Positions 55,039 to 61,611 of a stretch of DNA of 64,000 nt are shown here, one piece after another. Numbering within the stretch: position 1 is the stretch's first letter; each line of letters starts with the position of its first letter. A program made the position numbers and the translations under genes. Source of the stretch: Terriglobia bacterium (GTDB lineage: Bacteria; Acidobacteriota; Terriglobia; Bryobacterales; Bryobacteraceae); assembly GCA_020073445.1 (NCBI GenBank), contig JAIQFE010000026.1, positions 25,016-89,015 of the forward strand, in the 5' to 3' direction. The notes below the pieces were generated by a model. The model was given only the letters and a program-made list of their open reading frames with translations, was not told where the DNA came from and did not search any database.

Positions 55039-55535
55039 CTGGTGGCCCTCCCTGCCACTAAAACCGTACTTCGCAAAACCCTGGCTGGATTTCCCGCCAC
55101 TACAGTGTTTGCTGGAACATCCTTTGTGACGACGCTTCCCGCCCCGACAATGGCGTTTTCACCCACGGTCACGTTCGCAAGAATCGTCACGCCCGACCCG
55201 ATGGACGCACCCTTCTTAATCAGTGTCGTTTCGACCTTCCAATCCGATTCCGTTTGTAGTTCGCCTTCGAGAGTCGTCGCCCGCGGGTAGGTATCGTTGA
55301 TGAAAGCAACATTGTGTCCGATAAACACGTTGTCTTCGATCGTCACGCCTTCGCAGACGAACGTGTGACTCGAAATCTTACACCTAGCCCCAACTCGCGC
55401 GTTTTTCTGAATCTCAACAAAGGCGCCAATCTTGGTATCGTCGCCAATCTCGCAGCCGTAAAGATTGACGAATTGAGACAACTTGACGTCCTTTCCGAGC
55501 TTCACGCTCGGCGCAATGCACCTGTAGTCGCTCAC
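55035..55535 (-). CDS. Left-handed beta-helix acyltransferase (WbpD-like)
   Basis: 166 residues made largely of hexapeptide repeats (IGDDTKIGAFVEIQKNARVG, VTVGENAIVGAGSVVTKDVP) and ending in the family signature VVAGNPARVLRS. It uses acetyl-CoA or another acyl-CoA to acylate an amino nucleotide sugar. It is translationally coupled at both ends, overlapping the Gfo enzyme upstream and the DegT downstream by four bases each. It is the free-standing counterpart of the acyltransferase domain fused at 51015-52718. Confidence 0.9.
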   Translation of the reverse strand: MSDYRCIAPSVKLGKDVKLSQFVNLYGCEIGDDTKIGAFVEIQKNARVGARCKISSHTFVCEGVTIEDNVFIGHNVAFINDTYPRATTLEGELQTESDWKVETTLIKKGASIGSGVTILANVTVGENAIVGAGSVVTKDVPANTVVAGNPARVLRSTVLVAGRATR

Positions 55536-56533
55536 GCGTAAACAGCCTCCCCTTTGCGATTCAACGACTCTTCCGCCGCCTCGAGCATTCTTACGATACG
55601 CAAACCGGCGAGCCCGTCATTGTGAGGACGCTCATTCTTCTTAATGCAATCAACGAAGTAGCCTAGCTCGGCTTTGAGGGCCTCAGTCGCCTCAATTTTG
55701 GGTGCCCACATGTCGCCTGTGCGATAGCTCACAAGCAGATCGTATACGCCCTGTTTGCTGTTCATCTGAACACCGCGGTCGTATACTTTGATTTTCTCGT
55801 CGGCTTCGAGATCATTCCACACGAGCATCTTCTTCTCTCCGCCGATCAGGGTCGTGCGAACTTTGACCGGGGAAAGCCAGTTCACGTTGATATGGGCGAT
55901 GACATTGTCGGGATAGTAGATCGTCATGTACGCGACGTCGGTTAGCCCGTTTAAATGTTGTTCGCCGGTAGCAATGACCGCGTCGGGCCGATCGCCAATT
56001 AGGTGATCCACAATCGCCAGATCATGGGGCGCCAGATCCCAAAGCACATTGATGTCGTGTTGGAATAAGCCGAGGTTTACTCTCGTCGAATCATAGTAGT
56101 AGAGTTTGCCGAGAGTGCCATCGTCTACCAGCTCCTGGATTTTCCGGACCGCACCTGTGAACAAAAAGGTGTGGTCCACCATGATCTGAAGCTTATTCTT
56201 TTCTGCCAACTCAATCAGCTCTTCAGCCTGGGTGGAAGTCGACGTGAACGGCTTTTCGACAAACACGTGCTTTCCGTTCAAAAGGGCGCGCTTGGCGAGC
56301 TCATAATGTGTCCAGACCGGAGTAATCACCGCGACGGCATCGATATCCGGTGAGGACAGTATCTCTGAACAGTCTGCCGTCACCTGAACATCTGGGTAGG
56401 CCTGTGCTGCTCGTCGCAAGGCCCCGCTGTTCTTGTCGGAAATCGCCACGACCTTCGTGGAATCGAGGCCCCGCAGGTTGCGAACGATGTTCGGACCCCA
56501 ATAGCCGTACCCGATCACGCCAAATCGAATCAT
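55532..56533 (-). CDS. Gfo/Idh/MocA-family nucleotide-sugar dehydrogenase
   Basis: 333 residues from ATG 56533, supported by GGAGG 8 nt upstream; the longer frame to 56668 would overlap the sugar transferase. Rossmann motif FGVIGYGYWGPNIVRNL, catalytic-type KHVFVEKPFTS, and VDHTFLFTGAVRKI place it beside WbpB. It oxidises a nucleotide sugar (probably at C3) to the keto form for the DegT at 53830. It begins the second amino-sugar module, immediately after the initiating sugar transferase. Confidence 0.88.
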   Translation of the reverse strand: MIRFGVIGYGYWGPNIVRNLRGLDSTKVVAISDKNSGALRRAAQAYPDVQVTADCSEILSSPDIDAVAVITPVWTHYELAKRALLNGKHVFVEKPFTSTSTQAEELIELAEKNKLQIMVDHTFLFTGAVRKIQELVDDGTLGKLYYYDSTRVNLGLFQHDINVLWDLAPHDLAIVDHLIGDRPDAVIATGEQHLNGLTDVAYMTIYYPDNVIAHINVNWLSPVKVRTTLIGGEKKMLVWNDLEADEKIKVYDRGVQMNSKQGVYDLLVSYRTGDMWAPKIEATEALKAELGYFVDCIKKNERPHNDGLAGLRIVRMLEAAEESLNRKGEAVYA

Positions 56534-56592
56534 GCCCTTGTCCTCCACCCTTTCTTTGCATCTTCGGTCGACAACTCTCGTCTCTACGCCAG

Positions 56593-57675
56593 CTAATATG
56601 CGCCATCGCCCATGAGAACAGCACGGGGCGTTCGCCACAGAATCTTGATATCCAGCCACACTGACCATGACCTCGCATACTGCAGATCGAGCCGAACCAT
56701 ATCATCAAACTTCGTTTTGCTTCGCCCCGTTACCTGCCAGAGGCCCGTTAGTCCCGGCTTGACATCCAACAGCCGGCGCCGGTGCCAAATTTCGTAACGT
56801 TCGACCTCGTAAGGAATCGGGGGGCGCGGGCCGACGAGAGACATCTCTCCTTTGAGTGCGTTGAGGAACTGCGGCAGCTCGTCGAGGCTGGTCTTCCGCA
56901 AAAATCGTCCCACTCGAGTCACGCGTGGATCATCGGTCAACTTATAAACGTTCTTGCCTTCCGGGTCGCCTGCGCCAGCAATCAGGTTTGCGACGTACTC
57001 TCGGTGAATTGTAGGATCGTTCGAAACATACATGGATCTGAACTTAAGGAAGGTAAACCTGTTACCGTACTGGCCGACTCGCTGTTGTCGAAACAGCACG
57101 GGGCCTTTCGAGTTCAGTTTGATGGCGATCGCGATCGCAACAAAAGCCGGTGAGCCAACGATCAGCGCAAGTGAGCTACCGAGGATATCGATACACCGCT
57201 TTACGAAAAGAGAAACCTTCTTGGGATCTCTGACCGGCGCTAAATTCGGATGCGCCTTCGGATCGCGCACGCCCTCTTTGTCCCAGTCTTCGGGAAAGAC
57301 GTAGAAGGATAGGTCGACTTGGCGAACTTGCTCTGAACTCAGGAAAAGAGATAGAGAATCGGTAATTTTGGCGGAAAGGGCGTTTGCAACGGTTTCTCGG
57401 CTGGCCGACCCAACCTCGGTCAAGATGACTCCGACCACTGAATCGTGCTTGTACCATCCTTTGACATCCGTCTCTCGGACCGACGTCGATAGTGCGGCAA
57501 GAATTTTGTCGCGGGTACCGCCTACGCTCCCAGCTTTCAGGAGCCGCGAAGATTCAAGGAGCATGAGTACAAAGGACCTCCGGGAGCGTTCCGTCCTCTT
57601 TTGTTCGAGATGAAACCGGCTAACAAACGTCCCTTGGGGGAGGAACTCTGAGGTCGTGGAGCCGTTTGGCAGCAT
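56593..57675 (-). CDS. Undecaprenyl-phosphate sugar phosphotransferase with degenerate GGDEF-like N-terminus
   Basis: 360 residues from ATG 57675; the open frame extends to 57798 but that would overlap the NusG-like gene. Residues about 155-360 are a bacterial sugar transferase (PF02397 type): [43 protein letters not shown] kept here only as pattern [11 protein letters not shown] plus [31 protein letters not shown]-like [15 protein letters not shown]. It attaches the first sugar phosphate to undecaprenyl phosphate. The first ~140 residues resemble a GGDEF fold ([19 protein letters not shown], ISxG-like SFYVFPED) but the GGDEF motif is replaced by KHDSV, so no cyclase activity is expected. Only one hydrophobic segment is seen. 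Confidence 0.88.
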   Translation of the reverse strand: MLPNGSTTSEFLPQGTFVSRFHLEQKRTERSRRSFVLMLLESSRLLKAGSVGGTRDKILAALSTSVRETDVKGWYKHDSVVGVILTEVGSASRETVANALSAKITDSLSLFLSSEQVRQVDLSFYVFPEDWDKEGVRDPKAHPNLAPVRDPKKVSLFVKRCIDILGSSLALIVGSPAFVAIAIAIKLNSKGPVLFRQQRVGQYGNRFTFLKFRSMYVSNDPTIHREYVANLIAGAGDPEGKNVYKLTDDPRVTRVGRFLRKTSLDELPQFLNALKGEMSLVGPRPPIPYEVERYEIWHRRRLLDVKPGLTGLWQVTGRSKTKFDDMVRLDLQYARSWSVWLDIKILWRTPRAVLMGDGAY

Positions 57676-57736
57676 TCGCGACTCTAGACTTGGCCTGAAA
57701 GATCCACTGACGGCTTGGCGCAAAGCACAAAGTGCA

Positions 57737-58243
57737 CTAAATACCCGCGGCGCTTGAAGCCTCAGCCTGGATCCACTGGGGCTCGATACCGACTGCAACT
57801 GCTTTTTTCAGCGCCGAGAGGTTCATGGCGATTCGTTGCTCATCCTCACCCTGGATCAGAAACCCTTCGAGGCTTCCTTGCTCGACTCTAAGGCGAACCC
57901 GTTTTCCAGCCTCGACAAACGGCCACGGCTCCAGTGGCATTCGGGATCGGAGGGCGCTCTGAACGGCCGCAATTTCCGATTCGTCCACTGGGACTGGACT
58001 CTTACACATACTGACTACGTGCATCACTCCTGGAATCGTAAGGAGGCGGAAGCATTCTTCAGCTTCCAGTCGGCAGAACACGTAACCTGGGAAGAGAGGT
58101 AACTCCAGCACTTTGGATCGGTCGGACCACTCGTGGCGGGTTTTGTAAACTGGCAAGAAATCTTCGAATCCCTTAAGACGAGCGGCCTCTGCGACGGCCT
58201 TTTCGAAGCGCGACTTGACTCGAAGTGCGAACCACTGCGGCAT
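57737..58243 (-). CDS. NusG-family transcription antiterminator (RfaH/UpxY/LoaP-like paralogue)
   Basis: 168 residues. The NGN domain starts QWFALRVKSRFEKAVAEAAR and includes LPLFPGYVFCRLEAEE and PGVMHVV. The C-terminal KOW-type part is FVEAGKRVRLRVEQGSLEGF. NusG paralogues of this kind bind paused RNA polymerase and let it read through long polysaccharide operons. The ATG has GGAG 6 nt upstream. It is the first gene of the ~53-kb minus-strand block. An ops-like element lies 72 nt upstream, and part of that element is the complement of this gene's own ribosome binding site, so the gene is probably autoregulated. Confidence 0.9.
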   Translation of the reverse strand: MPQWFALRVKSRFEKAVAEAARLKGFEDFLPVYKTRHEWSDRSKVLELPLFPGYVFCRLEAEECFRLLTIPGVMHVVSMCKSPVPVDESEIAAVQSALRSRMPLEPWPFVEAGKRVRLRVEQGSLEGFLIQGEDEQRIAMNLSALKKAVAVGIEPQWIQAEASSAAGI

Positions 58244-58324
58244 AGCCTGCTCCGTTTAAGTGGGGTTATGGTACGGCTACTCGATTGCGGATTCAGCGAG
58301 AAAGATAAGGATACGAGCAGGCTA
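58243..58324 (-). promoter_or_regulatory. Leader inverted repeat pairing ops element with nusG-like RBS/start
   Basis: On the minus strand, TAGCCTGCTC (58324 down to 58315, inside the ops element) and GAGCAGGCTA (58252 down to 58243, covering the end of the Shine-Dalgarno region and the A of the ATG) are perfect 10-base complements, extendable by one G-U pair, with a 62-nt loop. In the mRNA this stem would hide the ribosome binding site of the antiterminator gene. The complementarity is directly visible; the regulatory meaning is inference. Confidence 0.6.
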
Positions 58325-58331
58325 CCGCCCC
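58315..58331 (-). promoter_or_regulatory. ops/JUMPstart-like element
   Basis: On the minus strand the sequence GGGGCGGTAGCCTGCTC occurs in the leader of the NusG-like gene. It differs by one base from the E. coli ops core GGCGGTAGCGTGCT, at a position that is variable in known ops sites, and it keeps the GGGG of the longer JUMPstart motif. Known ops elements pause RNA polymerase and recruit RfaH. The placement upstream of a NusG paralogue and a long polysaccharide operon is the expected one. Confidence 0.75.
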
Positions 58332-58600
58332 TTCAGTCCCATCCCAGGGTTATTCCCTTGGGAGTGGAATCATCGTGTAAACCTGAATTGAAGTCGGACA
58401 CATGCATTTGCGGCACCAAAGTCTTGAGGTCAGCCAAGGCCCTTTTTCCACAGCGTTTTCCACCCGTTAGTAACAACACTGCAATCGAGACGTTGGAGAA
58501 CCAACACCAAGAGTTTCCTTTTATCCCATACTTTTGCGCTATGTCACTTCGGTATCCACTTTTCGGTTCGACCATCGTCTTCCGCCTGCCCTCGTTTACA

Positions 58601-58633
58601 TTAGTACTTGTCATAGATTTCAGTTAGAAGTAC
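58601..58633 (+). promoter_or_regulatory. Conserved upstream element of micro PEP-CTERM gene 1
   Basis: This 33-bp stretch ends 9 bp before the ATG at 58643 and agrees at 25 of 33 positions with 59280-59312, which lies at the same place before the second micro-gene. Shared blocks are GTACTTG, GATTTCA, TTAG and AGTA. It may hold the promoter or an operator, or may simply reflect gene duplication. It does not match the sigma-54 GG/GC pattern. Confidence 0.5.
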
Positions 58634-58642
58634 TATTACGTC

Positions 58643-58831
58643 ATGTCCACAAGAATCGCTGGTTTGTTGCTAATGGCGCACGCCGTCGTTAGCGCTGGGC
58701 CTACCCCGCAACCGTGCGCGACAACGGCTTGTGTCCACGTGCCAGAACCAAGTGCCCTGCCAGAACTCTTGATCTGCCTGGCAGTAGTCGCCTGCATTGC
58801 CTGGCGTCTCAGCCGAAAGTCAGCACAGTAG
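58643..58831 (+). CDS. Micro PEP-CTERM protein (signal peptide plus sorting anchor)
   Basis: 62 residues. A short signal peptide covers residues 1-18 (ends VVSA). Only about 14 residues with two Cys follow (C25, C30). Then comes a complete PEP-CTERM tail: VPEPSALP at 33-40, a hydrophobic helix at about 41-54 and the basic end RLSRKSAQ. By family knowledge exosortase cuts near the PEP motif, so the mature product would be a peptide of some 15 residues. It has a near paralogue at 59325-59510 with a similar upstream element. Coding status rests on the intact tail, the paralogue and the neighbouring exosortase system. Confidence 0.72.
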   Translation: MSTRIAGLLLMAHAVVSAGPTPQPCATTACVHVPEPSALPELLICLAVVACIAWRLSRKSAQ

Positions 58832-59324
58832 ATTTCGCGCAGCACTGATCATTTAGCAGTCATGGCCGCTTGGTCGCCGATGCGTCTCGATTCCAATTCA
58901 TTTGCTCGTACATTTAGCCAGGGCGTGATCCCACCAAACACTGCACGCGCTGCCCACGCTCCGTCAACATCGGATATAGTCGGCCAGAGCGTCCGGTACC
59001 GCTCGCTCAGGGAGTTTCGATCAGTCTCCTTAGGAAGGCGTAGAAGTCAACCGGCGTTCGGTACCGCCCCGGTAGGCTGGTCTTCCTCCCGAAGCTTGTC
59101 TTAGCCGGATCCTTCAGAGCGCTCAAGACAACGTTTAAGGAAGACGATGGGAAACTAGGAACAAGATTTGCATTTTGTCCCAAACTATTTGGCAACTCTG
59201 GGACCGCTCGGCGATTCGTCAAGCTTCCCTCCGGATTGGCCGCGCGCACTCTCGCAACACCTTTGTGATTTCTTTAGAATTGGTACTTGCAAACGATTTC
59301 ACTTAGCAGTATTCTCGTGGCGTC
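58832..59324. other. Intergenic region between the two micro PEP-CTERM genes
   Basis: About 490 bp. Several short frames are open on both strands (plus 58862-59104, minus 59007-59249, and a startless plus frame 59044-59268), but none has a recognisable domain, a good ribosome binding site or a PEP-CTERM tail. The stretch may contain remains of a decayed gene. Its last 45 bp carry the conserved element upstream of the second micro-gene. Confidence 0.45.
59280..59312 (+). promoter_or_regulatory. Conserved upstream element of micro PEP-CTERM gene 2
   Basis: This is the second copy of the element described at 58601-58633, lying 12 bp before the ATG at 59325. The blocks GTACTTG, GATTTCA, TTAG and AGTA are shared in the same order and spacing. 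The following few bases up to GTCATG are also alike. Confidence 0.5.
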
Positions 59325-59510
59325 ATGTTTAGAGCAGCTGGCTTATTAATGGTGTTTCACGCTGTTGCGAGCGCCAGAGTCACAGTCACAGTCCCAGAAC
59401 CTAGCGCCCTTCCAGACCTTATCATTTGCCTCGCTGCGGTCGGCTGTATTGCATGGCATCAGCACCGGAAGTCAAACCGGAGAAGCGCGAGTGAGGCCGA
59501 CCGTGTCTAA
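59325..59510 (+). CDS. Micro PEP-CTERM protein, second copy
   Basis: 61 residues. The signal peptide covers residues 1-17 (ends VASA) and is followed by only about five residues before VPEPSALP (23-30). A hydrophobic helix at about 31-44 and a basic tail (HQHRKSNRRSASEADRV) complete the PEP-CTERM anchor. The tail is longer than usual because the frame runs 20 nt into the next gene, whose GTG start at 59491 has its ribosome binding site inside this coding region. It is a paralogue of 58643-58831, with the identical stretch VPEPSALP and similar helices. Two such miniature substrates in a row argue against chance. Confidence 0.7.
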   Translation: MFRAAGLLMVFHAVASARVTVTVPEPSALPDLIICLAAVGCIAWHQHRKSNRRSASEADRV

Positions 59511-60276
59511 CCGAGTCAATCGATATTTAATGGCGGCGGTCGTTCTCGGCTTCATTGTGCCATGTAGTTTCGCCGATCCGCCGACAACGCTGACATTGGT
59601 AAGCGCGGGAGATAACTATATTTACGATCCTGTCGGCGTTCAGTCCTACATTGGTCCGTATCAAGTGAACATCGGCAGTGTCCGTATAGTTGACGCTATT
59701 TGCATTGACTATCAAAACGACGCTCCCACCGCCGCCCTCGTCGGTGCAGGTACACCCACAGAAGTAACTTGGAGCTCTTCCTTTGTGGGGTCGGTCGATA
59801 CCACCTTGCTGGAGCAGGCTTACTTAGCTGAGCAACTCCTTTCTAACTCTTACTCTGGGCTCAGCGCTGCCGAAATTCAGTACGCAATCTGGCATTTGTC
59901 GTGGAGTCCGGCGCTCGACACTATCGCGGGTCCGGTACAGGATTACCTGCCCAATGATGTGCCCAATGGTGCTCCTGTGCCGCTTGGGGTCTTTGGTACG
60001 GTTGATTCGACCACATTTTTAGGCCAGGTAACGTATTGGCAGAATCAGGCAGCTACTGTGGTAGGGAGTGGTGGGTACACTGGATCGGATGTTAGCCTCT
60101 ACACGGCGGATACAGTGGATACGCAGGGTGCTGCCCTTCAAAGATTCGTGACTGTCACGCCGGGGACGGTGTCGATCACGTCGGTCCCGGAGCCGCCTGT
60201 TCTCTCCCTACTAGGTGTTGATTTCTCGGCTGTCGGAGTGCTGATCTTCGCCCTGCGACGGCGAATCAGAGCTTAA
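59491..60276 (+). CDS. PEP-CTERM sorting-domain protein
   Basis: 261 residues from GTG 59491. This start is chosen because GGAG lies 8 nt upstream and because the N-terminus then aligns with the paralogue at 61612; an ATG at 59530 is the alternative. A signal peptide ends near PCSFA. The mature part is about 200 residues with AICIDYQND and AEIQYAIWHLSWSP. The end carries VPEPPVLSLLGVDFSAVGVL followed by an arginine-rich tail, a PEP-CTERM anchor. It would be exported, then processed by the exosortase at 7102-8043. The function of the mature domain is unknown. It overlaps the second micro-gene by 20 nt. Confidence 0.85.
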   Translation: MRPTVSNRVNRYLMAAVVLGFIVPCSFADPPTTLTLVSAGDNYIYDPVGVQSYIGPYQVNIGSVRIVDAICIDYQNDAPTAALVGAGTPTEVTWSSSFVGSVDTTLLEQAYLAEQLLSNSYSGLSAAEIQYAIWHLSWSPALDTIAGPVQDYLPNDVPNGAPVPLGVFGTVDSTTFLGQVTYWQNQAATVVGSGGYTGSDVSLYTADTVDTQGAALQRFVTVTPGTVSITSVPEPPVLSLLGVDFSAVGVLIFALRRRIRA

Positions 60277-60297
60277 TCCCACAGCACGCGGCGCGTT

Positions 60298-61368
60298 TCA
60301 CGGCGACCAACGTATCCACTGCTGGTGCAGGACCACTCCTAGCCATGTGCCGAGCGTATTGGTCAAAACATCCGTAAGGTCAGAGTCCCGCGTCGGCAAG
60401 TAGGCCTGGAGTCCTTCAATCGTCAGGCTTAGGACCAATCCGCCGAGAACCGTGAAGACACCTGACCTTTTCCACCCGCTGCACCGCAGCAGGGCGCTCA
60501 GCGTGAACCCAAAAGGCATAAAGCCGGCCACGTTGATGAGAACGTCCTTTACCCAATCCCGCGTTGGCTGAAACGCGCTCCAGGGGGATTCGTACAGCGT
60601 CTCCTGGACAACCATATAACGCTCGGGAATGGAGAGATTGACGCCGGATTCGCGGTGGTCGCGAATCAGCTTTCCATCTCTCTCATCGAACAGATACAAG
60701 GCAGCCAGGATTCCACCAATTGCTTCGGCGGGGCGCCCGGTGGTTCTCCAGGACAGATAGTTCAGCAGGACTTGCTCGGCAGGTAACTCGTCTCGGTACA
60801 TCGCCAACCCTTCCAGCTGGCCCTCCCATGTATCTTGCGTCTTAGGTGAATCGCCCACCACAAAACGGCCAGAGCAGGGTGAGGAAGACTTGAACTCTGA
60901 AACTTGCCGAACCCGGGACCCGTTCAGGTAAACTGTTGTTCCACTCGGTCCAGACACTACCGTAAGGAACACGGCCTTCCCGGCGCTAAAGACATCGCGG
61001 ACGTACATTTTGGCCGGCTTCCCCCGGCTGATTTCACGGTCCACGCGAAGGTCAGTCAAGTATTGATGCAGAGATAGCCCCACTACGCCGCTCAAATCAT
61101 AAAAGCCAAGAAAAGTGCCAGATCCGTCGCTCAGTCTCGGCCGCAGCAACATTTCGATGCTGCATGAGCCAACGCTCTCTGAAAACAGCGGTGCTGTACT
61201 GAGGAGCGTTGCGTGGCTCTCGAACCGGACCGCGTTTTGATTCGCGACCCACATCACGTCATTCGGAGGATGTCCGAACGGCCATAGCCCAGCGATCAGG
61301 ATGCAGCAAAGGGAGAGACCCCACAGCACGCCGGCAGTGCGCGTTTGGAGCGCCATCCAAGCTAGCAT
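60298..61368 (-). CDS. VanZ-family protein with LamG/concanavalin-like insert
   Basis: 356 residues. A first membrane segment (about 12-30) is followed by a roughly 180-residue LamG-like lectin domain (SCSIEMLLRPRLSDGSGTFL, VSGPSGTTVYLNGSRVRQV, WEGQLEGLAMYRDELPAEQV). The VanZ membrane part then resumes: DVLINVAGFMPFGFTLSALL, and IEGLQAYLPTRDSDLTDVL with NTLGTWLGVV. The lectin domain would face the periplasm. It lies alone on the minus strand between the two larger PEP-CTERM genes. A link with polymer recognition or retention is inferred from architecture only. Confidence 0.8.
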   Translation of the reverse strand: MLAWMALQTRTAGVLWGLSLCCILIAGLWPFGHPPNDVMWVANQNAVRFESHATLLSTAPLFSESVGSCSIEMLLRPRLSDGSGTFLGFYDLSGVVGLSLHQYLTDLRVDREISRGKPAKMYVRDVFSAGKAVFLTVVSGPSGTTVYLNGSRVRQVSEFKSSSPCSGRFVVGDSPKTQDTWEGQLEGLAMYRDELPAEQVLLNYLSWRTTGRPAEAIGGILAALYLFDERDGKLIRDHRESGVNLSIPERYMVVQETLYESPWSAFQPTRDWVKDVLINVAGFMPFGFTLSALLRCSGWKRSGVFTVLGGLVLSLTIEGLQAYLPTRDSDLTDVLTNTLGTWLGVVLHQQWIRWSP

Positions 61369-61611
61369 TCGCCTGCCCGGACCAAAGTGCGTCGGAGCGC
61401 TCTGGTATCAACGAGCAGCGCCATGGACACCATTTTAGCGTTCTGCGGCCCTTCGACAAACACCACACGTCGTAGGCGTACTAAAACTTTTTGACAACAA
61501 GAGGCAACGTTGGCGAGGCTGAAAACGACCCACTTCATGCTAATCTGTGTTCCTACTGTGTTTCTATCGATTCGTAGGGATCGCGGCTGAGAGAGTCTCG
61601 AAGGAGTAAAG

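Larger units (their letters stand above)
58244..58642. other. Divergent intergenic region with operon leader
   Basis: About 400 bp between the NusG-like gene (minus) and the first micro PEP-CTERM gene (plus). It contains the ops-like element (58315-58331), a bulged hairpin just upstream of it (58343-58362 on the plus strand: CCCAGGG, TTATT, CCCTTGGG), and the upstream element of the micro-gene (58601-58633). A minus-strand frame at 58333-58614 (93 codons) ends 3 nt before the ops element. It has no recognisable domain and could at most be a leader ORF. Promoters must be here for both directions, but no clear -10/-35 pair is visible. Confidence 0.6.

Noticed and set aside
58333..58614. Minus-strand 93-codon frame in the operon leader
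   Set aside because: It ends just before the ops element and could be a leader ORF, but it has no domain and no evident ribosome binding site. It was kept only as a note in the region entry.
58862..59268. Three overlapping short frames between the micro PEP-CTERM genes
   Set aside because: None has a start with ribosome binding site, a domain, a signal peptide or a PEP-CTERM tail. At best this is a decayed gene.
58601..59312. Sigma-54 promoters before the PEP-CTERM genes, as in PrsK/PrsR systems
   Set aside because: The GG/GC dinucleotides with the required spacing are not conserved between the two micro-gene upstream elements.
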